From Pirellulales bacterium (lineage in GTDB: Bacteria; Planctomycetota; Planctomycetia; Pirellulales; JACPPG01), in contig DASZWQ010000050.1 in assembly GCA_035546535.1 (NCBI GenBank), positions 1 to 64,000 of the forward strand: a stretch of DNA of 64,000 bases. Direction: 5' to 3'. Both the position numbers and the translations under genes were made by a program. The notes beneath the pieces were generated by a model. It saw nothing but the letters and a program-made list of their open reading frames with translations. It was not told the DNA's origin and ran no database searches. This document shows, piece after piece, positions 52,760 through 62,508 of this stretch (positions are counted from its first letter, which is position 1; every line of letters starts with the position of its first letter).

Positions 52760-53887
52760 ATGAAGTATCAAATGGTAGTTTTTGGCTTGATTCTGGCGGC
52801 CGGCGGTTGCGCCGTACCGCTGGGTCATAACTTGCCGCCGGCCGAGCAGATCATGCATCCCGGCCCCGGCGTCGATGGCCCTGGGCCAGGCGTGATGATT
52901 CCCGGCGGCGGAGCCGTGATGCCGTTCCCTGGTGCGACTTCGCAGATCGCATTCATCGGGCCCGACGGCATGCAAGTGACTTGGGACATTAGCGGCCCCG
53001 GCGCCTTCGATGCCGAACCGCTGGTCGTGCCCGGCCGCTACAACTTCCCCCAAGGCGCGATCTTTCGGCTGAAGCTGACGTCGATCCCCGGTCGCCCGGG
53101 CGTCGAGTTGTATCCGACCTTGGAAGTGGCTCCGACCTTGCCGCGTACCGACGCGTACCTCGCGCACAACGCGATTCCGTTCCAGTTGACGGATGAGGAC
53201 TTCGACCAGGTGCTCAGCGGCAACTTCGTCACCAAGGTGATCTATCTGCCGGATGCCGAGTTCCAGGAACTGGCGCTGGCTGGTGTAGAAACCCTGGTCA
53301 GCACGCGACTCGATCCGGGCGTCGACCCGATCGTCGAAGCGGATCGCCGCGGCTCGATCCTGTCGATCATCCGCATCGGTAACAAGGACCTGCAAATCGC
53401 CGGCGGAGGAGACGCCTACGCCGCGGGCGGCGGAATACCCTTCGGTGTCGGTCCTGACGGTGCACCTTGCGGCATGTGCGGCCCGGGTGGCATGGGTGCC
53501 GGACCGGGAAGCCAGAATCCGCCTGAGCTGGTTTCGGGCATGACGGCGCCGCAATACGGCTTGCCGTACTCGGGCACTCCGATCGGTTTGCCGGGCCCGC
53601 CGCACATTCCGTTCGGCGTGCCGGCCGGCTTGCAGAAGCACGTGATGAAGAACCACACGTTCATGGATATTCCGGGTCCGGTCGCGAAGATGAAGATCGA
53701 CGTGAAGCAGAAGCCGGGCCTCACGTATCCGAAACCTGTCAGCCACGTCCATATCACCGAAGAGGTGAAACCCGGACCGGCTCTGTATAGCCATCCGCTG
53801 TCGACGAAGATGCAGCTGATCGGCTCGGGCCCGATTCCTCCGCCGCCGGCCCCCGTGGCATGCGACGCGGAATGTGCCAGCCCGTGA
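52760..53887 (+). CDS. Putative lipoprotein of a tandem paralogous family
   Basis: A 375-residue exported protein. The signal peptide ends at a lipobox-like AAGGC (Cys17). A Pro/Gly-rich segment, a beta domain at about residues 55-190 and a C-terminal Pro/Gly-rich tail follow. The segment GVELYPTLEV, then the ITE/LTDEDFDQVLSGNFVTKVIYL block and the ADRRGSILSIIRIG strand all have counterparts in the next gene, showing duplication. No family name recognised. AGGGGGGAAACG precedes the ATG. It begins a three-gene exported cluster. Confidence 0.75.
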   Translation: MKYQMVVFGLILAAGGCAVPLGHNLPPAEQIMHPGPGVDGPGPGVMIPGGGAVMPFPGATSQIAFIGPDGMQVTWDISGPGAFDAEPLVVPGRYNFPQGAIFRLKLTSIPGRPGVELYPTLEVAPTLPRTDAYLAHNAIPFQLTDEDFDQVLSGNFVTKVIYLPDAEFQELALAGVETLVSTRLDPGVDPIVEADRRGSILSIIRIGNKDLQIAGGGDAYAAGGGIPFGVGPDGAPCGMCGPGGMGAGPGSQNPPELVSGMTAPQYGLPYSGTPIGLPGPPHIPFGVPAGLQKHVMKNHTFMDIPGPVAKMKIDVKQKPGLTYPKPVSHVHITEEVKPGPALYSHPLSTKMQLIGSGPIPPPPAPVACDAECASP

Positions 53888-53910
53888 CGTGAATGAGTGA
53901 AGTCGAAAGC

Positions 53911-53942
53911 CGCTTCCTCTCCCCGCGCGGGGAGAGGAAGCG
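53911..53942. repeat. Perfect 32-bp palindrome (16+16)
   Basis: CGCTTCCTCTCCCCGC is followed directly by its exact reverse complement. It lies 24 bp after the first paralogue's stop codon. It could be a terminator stem without a T-run or a dispersed intergenic palindrome of the CTCTCCCCGCGCGGGGAGAG kind. Confidence 0.75.
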
Positions 53943-53967
53943 ACAAAGGAAAGAAGTCGTTTGTTCG

Positions 53968-54879
53968 ATGTCATCCACGAGATCCACGGCTATGGTCAAT
54001 CAACTCCGCAGCTCGGACGTTCCGCACAGATCGGGCCGAGAGAGGGTTGCTTGCATGGCAGCGATGAGTGTCGTTCTGAGTCTGGTCGCAAGTACGCAAC
54101 TCGCCGCGCAGAATCAGAACGTGCACTATCGCTACCAAGGCAACGAGCCTCCGGGAGCGATTGGCAGTTGGCAACTCCTGCGGGGAGGACCATTGCCTGG
54201 ATATTTCCAGCCGGTTGAGATCAAGGCTCCCCAGGGGGCCTTGATCTCGCTGGCCGTGGACGGAAGCTTCTTACCCTCGGTTCCCACGCCGGTTCGCGTC
54301 GGCATGCTGATCGCGCCGGTCTATCGCTTGCGGGTCACGCGGATTCCGCAGCACGAAGGGCAGGAAATCTATCCGACGATCGAGGTCATCGATCGGCTGT
54401 ATCCACCGGTGGGTCAAGTGATGCGGTTTGCCGTGCCGATCGAGATCACGCAAGAGGACCTCGAATTGGCGCTAGAAGGCAACTACGTGACGCGGGTGAT
54501 CTATCTCGAAGACCCCGAGCACGTGCTACCGGCTTGTCCCGGCGGCTGTTGCAAGGAACAAGCCTGGTTCGACGCCGGACCAGGATCGAACCCCGTGGAA
54601 ATGGCCGACCGCCTGGGGCGCCCGATGGCGATTCTGCGCTTGGGCGGACGCGTGCCGGATAGCCGCACGGGGCCCGATTCGCAGTTCCTGGGACATTGTC
54701 CTCCGTTTATTCCGCTGCCCGGTTGCCTGCCGCTTTTGAAGCCGATGGGCGAACCGGTGCCGGCCTCTCCGCCCGCGGGCGCCGAGAAGACGGAAGCTCT
54801 GCCGCGCACGGCATCAAGCAAAACAAGCAAGAACTCGCAGATCCGTTTCGCCGCGGCGAACCAAGAACCACAGAAATGA
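53968..54879 (+). CDS. Exported protein paralogous to the preceding gene
   Basis: About 303 residues. It shares with the upstream gene the order GQEIYPTIEV, then PIEITQEDLELALEGNYVTR, VIYL and the VEMADRLGRPMAILRLG strand. The N-terminus has a hydrophobic stretch, MSVVLSLVASTQLAAQ, preceded by Arg-rich residues. The true start is uncertain: ATG 53968, 53992 or 54055, the last having AGAGAGGG 8 nt upstream. A longer frame from 53893 would read through the 32-bp palindrome and is unlikely. A Cys-rich ACPGGCCKE appears in the middle. It overlaps the next gene by ATGA. Confidence 0.75.
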   Translation: MSSTRSTAMVNQLRSSDVPHRSGRERVACMAAMSVVLSLVASTQLAAQNQNVHYRYQGNEPPGAIGSWQLLRGGPLPGYFQPVEIKAPQGALISLAVDGSFLPSVPTPVRVGMLIAPVYRLRVTRIPQHEGQEIYPTIEVIDRLYPPVGQVMRFAVPIEITQEDLELALEGNYVTRVIYLEDPEHVLPACPGGCCKEQAWFDAGPGSNPVEMADRLGRPMAILRLGGRVPDSRTGPDSQFLGHCPPFIPLPGCLPLLKPMGEPVPASPPAGAEKTEALPRTASSKTSKNSQIRFAAANQEPQK

Positions 54880-56069
54880 CGAGCGGCAACCGGCAATTCG
54901 TTGGCGGCGCAAGTGCGGCGCGCGTTCGCATGGCGAGCGTGGCCATGCTGTCGCTGGCCCTCTGTTCGTGCCGGGCGCCCTTGCATCCGTCGGGCCTGGC
55001 GCCGGCGGCGGCGACGCCCCCCTGCCCTGCCGGCGAAGAATGCATGCCGGCGGTGGCCCAAGTCGCTCCGGTCATGGCGCCGATGATGCCGGGATTCGCC
55101 CCGACTCCCCTCCCCTACGAAGTACAGGGTTCGTGGGCTCCGCCCGGGATCGCGCTTCCGTGGCCCGAGGATGAGTATGTCCGCGACGGCGGTGACGACG
55201 GGCCGCCGGTGCTCGTGTCGCCTGATTGGCAGGTCTACAACCTGGAGATGGAAGACACCGTCGCGCATTACGACACGGAGGACGGCCGGACGCTGGTCGA
55301 ACCCTCGAACAAGGTCAACGTTTACGCGCCGTGCTTCGGCGCCGTGCGTACCGTGACGCGCCTGGCGGGCAACGAACAAACCCAGCCACCGCTGGGCGTC
55401 GACACCCCGATACGCATCGCGCGGAACGACGAAACCCTAATTCCTGCCTCGAGCTTGCAACGTGTGCAGGCCGAGCGGCAGGCAGGCATGCGCGTGCCGA
55501 GCCTGGCGCGCACCTATCAGGGCGAAGGCGTATTGGGCCAGGCCCAGATCATCACCGCCTTCCAGGACGCGTTCCTGCCGTACGAAAACTTCACCGTCTT
55601 GCGGACGGGCGAGTTCGCCAACAACGAGAAGGCGCGGCTGGCGACGGCCGCGCAGGCGGCGATCACCTGGACTGCCGATCAAGGCGCGCAGGTCGTAATC
55701 GACAACCGCGCGGCACAGGTGGTCGAAGGCGATCGTCGGGCCCAGGCCACGTACATGGTCGAAGACTTCAAGAAGCCGAAGTTGCGCGTGATCAAGGTGG
55801 CTTCGACCCAAACCGCTTGCTGCGGCGAGCCGGTCGACTTCACGGTACGCTTCGACAATGTCGGCACCCAAGTGCTGGGCAACGTCGTGATCCTCGACAA
55901 TCTCTCGCCGCGGCTGGAATACGTGCCCGACAGTGCCCAATCGAGCCTGGAAGCGGCCTTCAGCGTCGAGCCGAACTCGGGCAATTCCCTGGTGCTGCGT
56001 TGGGAAATCGACAAGCCGATCCAACCCGGCGACGGCGGCGTGGTGCGTTTCCGCTGCGTGGTGCGGTAG
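54876..56069 (+). CDS. Exported protein with C-terminal DUF11-type domain
   Basis: A 397-residue exported protein. A signal sequence ends near SLALCSCRAP, and a lipid anchor is possible. The Pro-rich N-terminus contains PCPAGEECMP. A central region (about 120-290) has no clear family. The C-terminal about 100 residues match the DUF11/conserved-repeat beta sandwich: CCGEPVDFTVRFDNVGTQVL, then NVVILDNLSPRLEYVPDSA. Such domains occur in cell-surface proteins. The ATG at 54876 overlaps the previous stop, so the three exported genes form one transcription unit. Confidence 0.8.
   Translation: MTSGNRQFVGGASAARVRMASVAMLSLALCSCRAPLHPSGLAPAAATPPCPAGEECMPAVAQVAPVMAPMMPGFAPTPLPYEVQGSWAPPGIALPWPEDEYVRDGGDDGPPVLVSPDWQVYNLEMEDTVAHYDTEDGRTLVEPSNKVNVYAPCFGAVRTVTRLAGNEQTQPPLGVDTPIRIARNDETLIPASSLQRVQAERQAGMRVPSLARTYQGEGVLGQAQIITAFQDAFLPYENFTVLRTGEFANNEKARLATAAQAAITWTADQGAQVVIDNRAAQVVEGDRRAQATYMVEDFKKPKLRVIKVASTQTACCGEPVDFTVRFDNVGTQVLGNVVILDNLSPRLEYVPDSAQSSLEAAFSVEPNSGNSLVLRWEIDKPIQPGDGGVVRFRCVVR
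55018..55032 (-). repeat. GGGNAGGG polar motif cluster R5
   Basis: Match 55021-55028 in the N-terminal PPCPAG of the DUF11-type gene. Confidence 0.8.
55105..55118 (-). repeat. GGGNAGGG polar motif cluster R6
   Basis: Match 55108-55115, coding for TPLPY in the same gene as R5. Confidence 0.75.
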
Positions 56070-56126
56070 CGGGACGCAGTCAACGCGACGTCTCCTCGGA
56101 TTGCTCTAATCGCACGGCATCCATGA

Positions 56127-56254
56127 TTTGTGGTGCAGGCGTCTCACCTGCCTCCTCCACGCTCCGCTTATCAAAGCAGTCGGATATGGCCGGATTCTGA
56201 ACGCTCGCCTGGTCCAGGCGAGCAGGAGTGCAGCCGAGACGGCCGCACCACAAA
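56127..56254. repeat. Imperfect inverted repeat of about 25-bp arms with internal palindrome
   Basis: Left arm 56127-56151 starts TTTGTGGTGCAGGCGTCTC. The right arm (56230-56254), reverse-complemented, starts TTTGTGGTGCGGCCGTCTC. The arms agree at about 20 of 25 positions. Between them lies CTCGCCTGG-T-CCAGGCGAG. It resembles the GCAGGCGAGACGCCTGCACTACAAA intergenic repeats of environmental planctomycetes. The rest of the gap 56070-56377 holds a polar motif cluster at 56340-56357. Confidence 0.6.
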
Positions 56255-56337
56255 AGAGCCTGGTTGCATGGCCCGGCGATCCTCGCCCCCTGCGGACCTG
56301 ATGCCCTCGCTGCGTTATGATGTCGAGGTCGTTCGGT

Positions 56338-56358
56338 CCCCCTCCCCTGCCCTGCCCC
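56338..56358 (-). repeat. GGGNAGGG polar motif cluster R7
   Basis: Three overlapping matches (56340-56347, 56345-56352, 56350-56357) in the leader of the aminotransferase gene. Confidence 0.85.
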
Positions 56359-56377
56359 GCGAGCTTGATGGCCACCC

Positions 56378-57481
56378 ATGCACGGATCGTGGATTGCGCA
56401 GCGTATGCGAGCGCTCGATAGCTCGGGTATACGCAAGATATTCGACCTGGCTGCGCAGATGAAAAGCCCGGTCAACCTGTCGATCGGCCAGCCCGATTTC
56501 GACGTGCCCGAGCCGATTCGCCAGGCCGCCGTCGAAGCCATCGGCTCGCGCAAGAATGGCTATTCACCGACGCAAGGCATCGGCGCGCTCGTCGAGAAGC
56601 TGCAAGCTCGCGTTAGCGCTCAATACGGCCATGCCGATCGCAAGACTTTGGTGACCAGCGGCACCAGCGGCGGGCTGGTGCTGGCTCTGCAAGTGCTCGT
56701 GAATCCCGGCGACGAAGTGATCGTTTTCGATCCCTACTTCGTCAGCTATCCGGCGCTTGTGGAACTTGCCGGCGGGCGCCCCGTGCTGGTCGATACTTAC
56801 CCGACGTTCCGCATCGATTTCGACAAGTTGCGGGCGGCGATCACACCGCGGACGAAGGCCATTATTTTCGCCAGCCCGGCCAACCCCACGGGCGTCACGG
56901 CCACCGAAGCCGACGTGCGCGCACTCGCCGCGCTGGCGGCCGAGCGCGATATCGCGCTGATCAGCGACGAAATCTACGAGCGGTTCTGCTACGACGCGCC
57001 GTTCGTTTCGCCGGCGCGCTACAACGATCGCACGATCGTCGTCGACGGGTTCAGCAAGACCTACGCCATGACCGGCTGGCGGCTGGGCTTTGCGCATGGG
57101 CCGGCCGAGATCATTCAAGAGATGGGCAAACTGCAGCAATACACGTTCGTGTGCGCGCCGCAGCCGGTGCAATGGGCCGGCATCGCGGCCCTGGACGTCG
57201 ACATGACGCCGCACATCGCCGACTATCGCCGCAAGCGCGACCGGCTCGTGGCCGGCTTGGCGGGCAAGTACGAAGTCGTGACTCCCGGCGGCGCCTTCTA
57301 CGCCTTCCCGCGCGTGCCGCAAGGCACGGCGAGCGACTTCGTCGAACGAGCCATCGCCCGCGAGCTATTGATCATCCCGGGTAAGATTTTCAGCCGGGCC
57401 GATACTCATTTCCGCATCTCTTACGCGGCCAGCAACGAGACGATCGACCGCGGCGTGGAGATTCTTCGATCGATAGCGTGA
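56378..57481 (+). CDS. Pyridoxal-phosphate-dependent class I/II aminotransferase
   Basis: A 367-residue fold-type I aminotransferase. The N-terminal INLSIGQPDFDVPE-like stretch (VNLSIGQPDFDVPE), the YSPTQG cap, ASPANPTGV, SDEIYERFCYD and the PLP-Lys in DGFSKTYAMTGWRLGF are all present, as is the FRISYAAS C-terminal Arg. It falls in the aspartate/aromatic/MalY-like group, but the amino donor cannot be told. It is slightly shorter than AspC. A single gene facing the clpX terminator. Confidence 0.93.
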   Translation: MHGSWIAQRMRALDSSGIRKIFDLAAQMKSPVNLSIGQPDFDVPEPIRQAAVEAIGSRKNGYSPTQGIGALVEKLQARVSAQYGHADRKTLVTSGTSGGLVLALQVLVNPGDEVIVFDPYFVSYPALVELAGGRPVLVDTYPTFRIDFDKLRAAITPRTKAIIFASPANPTGVTATEADVRALAALAAERDIALISDEIYERFCYDAPFVSPARYNDRTIVVDGFSKTYAMTGWRLGFAHGPAEIIQEMGKLQQYTFVCAPQPVQWAGIAALDVDMTPHIADYRRKRDRLVAGLAGKYEVVTPGGAFYAFPRVPQGTASDFVERAIARELLIIPGKIFSRADTHFRISYAASNETIDRGVEILRSIA

Positions 57482-57509
57482 AGAGTACGCCATTGCATGC
57501 ACGCGAGTG

Positions 57510-57554
57510 AAAAAAAACGAGCCCGGTGACGGCCGTAGCCAGCACACCGGGCTC
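57510..57554 (-). terminator. Intrinsic terminator of clpX
   Basis: The 10-bp perfect stem GAGCCCGGTG/CACCGGGCTC (57519-57528 and 57545-57554), read on the reverse strand, is followed by a run of eight T (57510-57517). It lies about 60 bp past the clpX stop codon. Confidence 0.88.
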
Positions 57555-57613
57555 GTGAAATAGCGCGATTGACTTAACCCCCACGGCCAGCAAGCTGGGA
57601 GTGGGCTTGAACG

Positions 57614-58903
<1,290 letters not shown>

Positions 58904-59166
58904 ACCAACTCCTTTTCGAATCAGACTTCGCGGTGGCGCGTCGTGGATACCGCGAAGAATGAAGGGACTCCAGTTGTCGCTCGAGAGGCTTGGCCTGACC
59001 GTCCTAGTCTGGGAATTGCGTCGAGCCGCATTTGCTTACGAGATCACGTGGTCGCGTGTTCAGCCAACCTGCCCTCTCCGATCCTGGCAGATTGTCTCAC
59101 AAGAGTGGTGCTATCGGCAAAGAGATTACCGGCGGTCGATTTCGTTACAATCTAGCGCCAGCGGCC

Positions 59167-59430
59167 TTAACCCTCTTTGCCGCTATCCTTTAACTCGTCT
59201 TGCAGACGGGCTGACAGCGTTGCTTTTATTGTTCGGTATTCGACGTCCGTTAGCTCACCCTGGCTGTGCAATTCTCGGAAATTCGTGAGCATCTCGTTGG
59301 TGGTCATGCCGTCTTCGCGGAAGCTGCTTTTCACTCTGCCAACGACGTAAATTCCGATGGACGCCAGAATGGCGACTGCGGCAACTCCCAGGGTCACCTG
59401 CGCCGTCGGCGATCGCAGAAAATCCCACAT
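59167..59430 (-). CDS. Small membrane protein with SHOCT-like C-terminus
   Basis: An 87-residue protein. One N-terminal membrane helix (AQVTLGVAAVAILASIGIYVVG) is followed by a linker and a C-terminal helical segment, NEMLTNFRELHSQGELTDVE plus YRTIKATLSARL. This has the LxxLxxLhxxGxIT-xE-Y pattern of SHOCT (short C-terminal oligomerisation) domains. Probably an inner-membrane oligomerising protein of unknown role. It is a single gene upstream of clpX. Confidence 0.72.
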   Translation of the reverse strand: MWDFLRSPTAQVTLGVAAVAILASIGIYVVGRVKSSFREDGMTTNEMLTNFRELHSQGELTDVEYRTIKATLSARLQDELKDSGKEG

Positions 59431-59462
59431 AGATTAGCGTCACGGGCGTACGAAGGATGCGT

Positions 59463-59477
59463 GCCCCGCCCTCCCCT
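59463..59477 (-). repeat. GGGNAGGG polar motif R8
   Basis: Match 59469-59476 upstream of the SHOCT-like gene. Confidence 0.7.
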
Positions 59478-59642
59478 TTTGCCTCACTCAACTATTATGC
59501 ATATGCGGCCCGCTACCGTCTAGCATTGCGCGCACTTCCGGCCATGATAGCGAAGTTAAGATCGGCCGTGGCCCGCCCGTAGCACAGTTGCGACCGAACC
59601 GCCGCACCATTTCGCTTTTACGCTAATCAATCGAGGAATTTG

Positions 59643-60302
59643 ATGGATAAGGAAAGCAGCCTGCAACGGATTTTGCGCACCGGCATCGTCGCCATCCTGC
59701 GCGCCGACGACGGCAGCCGATTGGCCGACGCGGCCGAGGCTTTGGCCGAGGGGGGTGTCGACATTGTCGAGGTCACGTTCACGGTTCCACGGGCCGAGAA
59801 GGTTCTGGCCGAGGTCGCCGAGCGCTTGGGAGACCGCGTGCTGTTGGGCGCCGGGACGATCCTCGATACCGAGACGGCGCGCGTGGCCCTGATGTCCGGG
59901 GCACGGTTCCTCGTTTCGCCGGTCGTGCGTCCGTCGGTGATCGAGCTGGCCCGGCGCTACGCGGTCCCCGTTTTTCCCGGAGCCTTTACGCCTACCGAAG
60001 TTCTCACAGCCTGGGAGGCGGGCGCCGACGTCGTGAAGGTCTTCCCGTCCGATGCGGTGGGGCCTGGCTATTTGAAGGTGCTGCGCGGACCGCTTCCGCA
60101 AGTGCGGCTAATGCCCACCGGCGGCGTGAATCTGCAGACCATCGGCGATTTCCTTCGCGCGGGTGCCTGCGCCGTGGGGGTGGGCAGCTCCCTGGTCGAG
60201 CCCCAGGCGCTGGCGGCTGGAGACTTTGCCCGCATGCAATCGCTGGCGCGGCAATACATCAAAGCCGTCGCGGAAACGCGCGAGCAGCTAGCGAAGAAGT
60301 GA
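59643..60302 (+). CDS. eda: 2-dehydro-3-deoxy-phosphogluconate / 4-hydroxy-2-oxoglutarate aldolase
   Basis: A 219-residue class I aldolase, the final step of the Entner-Doudoroff path or of hexuronate breakdown. The Schiff-base Lys is in DVVKVFPSDA, the catalytic Glu in VDIVEVTFTVP, a phosphate-binding Gly region in MPTGGVNLQTIGDFL, and RADDGSR is near the start. The ATG at 59643 has GAGGA 6 nt upstream; the TTG at 59640 is a less likely start. No edd or kdgK lies nearby. Length matches the family (about 210). Confidence 0.93.
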   Translation: MDKESSLQRILRTGIVAILRADDGSRLADAAEALAEGGVDIVEVTFTVPRAEKVLAEVAERLGDRVLLGAGTILDTETARVALMSGARFLVSPVVRPSVIELARRYAVPVFPGAFTPTEVLTAWEAGADVVKVFPSDAVGPGYLKVLRGPLPQVRLMPTGGVNLQTIGDFLRAGACAVGVGSSLVEPQALAAGDFARMQSLARQYIKAVAETREQLAKK

Positions 60303-60606
60303 CCGGCCGCCGGCCGCGACTTATTGTCCTGGCACCGACCATATTGGCTTGCCACAAACATTCAGATTCGCCGTGACGGTCCCCTCGTTTGCCCGGCGGA
60401 GGACACTGGCAACTGCCAGCCTCCCACCCCTGACCATTCAGTTTACGCAGTTCCGCGCGGCGGTGCTCTCTACTCAAGCCGCACGATCGGCAAAGCCGAT
60501 ATCTGATTGCGTGACGGTGCGCCCTTGCGCTTCGGCGGCGCTCGGAATGCGCCGCGCGCAAACGACGCCAATCGCTTCCACCGAGAGACAATCTGTCACG
60601 TCAAAG

Positions 60607-62469
60607 ATGCGGCTTAGCTTGAGCGTCCTCGCGATTCTGTTTGCTGCTCCCGTCGTGGGCTGGGCTGAGAATGCGCTTGTGCCCGAGGCACCAAAGCCCA
60701 TCTACACGCGGCAGAATTCGTTTGGCGTTCCCTTCGTCATGGATCCAGCCGAGCCGGGGGCACGTAAGGCGACGGAAGTGCAACTGCACGTCTCGGAAAA
60801 TGGCGGCCCCTGGCGTTTGTATGCGAAAGCGGCTCCCACGAGCGGCAGCATTCTCTTCCGCGCGACGCGCGACGGAGACTATCGCTTCCTGGTGCGCACC
60901 AAGGATGACCATGGCGAGTTGCAGCCGGCCGGGCCGCCGCATCCCGAGCTGACAGTCGTCCTCGATACGGATCCGCCGGTGCTGGAATTGCTCGCCGAGC
61001 GCGGCCAGGGGGGCGAGATGCACGCCCGCTGGCGCGTGCGCGACGCCCATCTCAAGCCCGACAGCTTGCGCCTCGAGTACCAGGTCGGACCCGATGGTCC
61101 GTGGGTGCCCGTGGCGATCGACCTGCCGGTGGTCGGCGCGACGACGTCGGCGCGCGAGGCGACCTGGGTTCCCGAGGCCCGCAGCGTGCCGATCACGGTT
61201 CGCGCGGAAGTCAGCGACTTCTCCGGTAACTTCGCCAAGACGCAACGCACGGTGGCCGGGATTGTTGCCAAGCCGGATCCGGCGGCCGAGAAGGAAGACA
61301 CTTTTGCGCACTGGCCGGGCGAGCGCACGCAAAGCACGCCCCTCGGCCCGCATGATCCCCCCGAGATGCCCGGCAATTTCCCTTCGCGGTATGGCGACGT
61401 TCGAAATCTCGCGGGCGTTAAACGATACGGCACTATCGCTGAGCAGATTGGTCCGGGCCTGCTCCCTCCTGCGGCCGAAGTACTGCCAGCGCCCCCAGCC
61501 GCGGAAGAAGTGGCCGGCGTGCCGGCCGCCGAACGGGCCCTACCGATTCCCAATCAGCCCGAAGAGGTCGGCCTGCCGCCTTCGGCCAATGAAGCACGCC
61601 AAAGCGCACCGCGCACGCGTCGCGATTTGGAACAAATCGATGGACCACGTCTGCCGGGACCAGCCGCGCTTCCCGCGTCGACAGAGGCTGGCGTTGCGAA
61701 TCCCGGCACACCGCCCACAAACGGCGCGGCCACGTCGCCCGCGGATGAATCGCTGCCGCCCGGTGTGCAACCGCGCATGTTCAACACGCGGCGCATCGAG
61801 CTGGACTACGACGTCGAATCGATGAGCCCGGGCAGTGTTCCCACGATTGAAATTTGGGGCACGCGAGACAGTGGCCGCACGTGGGCGAAATATGGCAGCC
61901 ACGACAACGAGCATGGGCCGGCCTCGGTCACCGTCGACGGCGACGGTCTGTACGGCTTTCGCATTCTTGTATCCAACACCGGCGCCACGACCGAGGATGC
62001 GCCACGATCCGGCGACACGCCCGACATCTGGATCAATGTCGACACGCAAAAGCCTGCGGGCCGCATCGTGTCAGCCGCGGCGGATGCGAGCGCACCGGGC
62101 ACGCTCGTCATTCGCTGGGAAGCCGGCGATTCGTTCCTGGCCGCGCAGCCCATCTCACTCTATTGGAGCACGACGGCCACCGGCCCTTGGGCGCCGATCG
62201 GACTGGACCTGGCCAACAGTGGCACGCACGCCTGGCAGCCCAACGCGAACACACCTGGCCCGGTCTTTCTGCGGCTGGAAATCCGCGACCGGGCGGGCAA
62301 CTTGCACGTGACAGACACTCCCTCGCCCGTACCGCTCTCACCCGCTCGTCCGAAAGTTCGCATTCGCGACGCGCGCCCGGCGGCAGCGCCCGCGGCTCAA
62401 TCGCCTGCTGTCCCAGCGACAGCACCTGCGGCGCAGGCACAGCCGGTGTGGCAGGAATTCCGCCGCTAG
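60607..62469 (+). CDS. Large exported beta-rich protein, unknown function
   Basis: A 620-residue secreted protein with a signal peptide (MRLSLSVLAILFAAPVVGWA). Two regions contain Ig/fibronectin-like strands: about residues 40-220, with repeated YRFLVRTKDDHGELQP-type words, and about 400-570, containing SGRTWAKYGSHDNEHG, GLYGFRILVSNTG and LRLEIRDRAGNLHVTD. The Pro/Ala-rich linker between them and the Ala/Pro tail look disordered. Such paired domains recur in planctomycete exported proteins; no catalytic residues were seen. The gene's leader region 60303-60606 shows no clear promoter. Confidence 0.75.
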   Translation: MRLSLSVLAILFAAPVVGWAENALVPEAPKPIYTRQNSFGVPFVMDPAEPGARKATEVQLHVSENGGPWRLYAKAAPTSGSILFRATRDGDYRFLVRTKDDHGELQPAGPPHPELTVVLDTDPPVLELLAERGQGGEMHARWRVRDAHLKPDSLRLEYQVGPDGPWVPVAIDLPVVGATTSAREATWVPEARSVPITVRAEVSDFSGNFAKTQRTVAGIVAKPDPAAEKEDTFAHWPGERTQSTPLGPHDPPEMPGNFPSRYGDVRNLAGVKRYGTIAEQIGPGLLPPAAEVLPAPPAAEEVAGVPAAERALPIPNQPEEVGLPPSANEARQSAPRTRRDLEQIDGPRLPGPAALPASTEAGVANPGTPPTNGAATSPADESLPPGVQPRMFNTRRIELDYDVESMSPGSVPTIEIWGTRDSGRTWAKYGSHDNEHGPASVTVDGDGLYGFRILVSNTGATTEDAPRSGDTPDIWINVDTQKPAGRIVSAAADASAPGTLVIRWEAGDSFLAAQPISLYWSTTATGPWAPIGLDLANSGTHAWQPNANTPGPVFLRLEIRDRAGNLHVTDTPSPVPLSPARPKVRIRDARPAAAPAAQSPAVPATAPAAQAQPVWQEFRR

Positions 62470-62508
62470 CGTGCCGCGCTTGTTAAGTTCCACGCAAGCC
62501 AAGGGCCG

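Noticed and set aside
53893-53967. Longer N-terminus for the second exported paralogue
   Set aside because: It would translate through a perfect 32-bp palindrome and place a polar extension before the signal-like segment.
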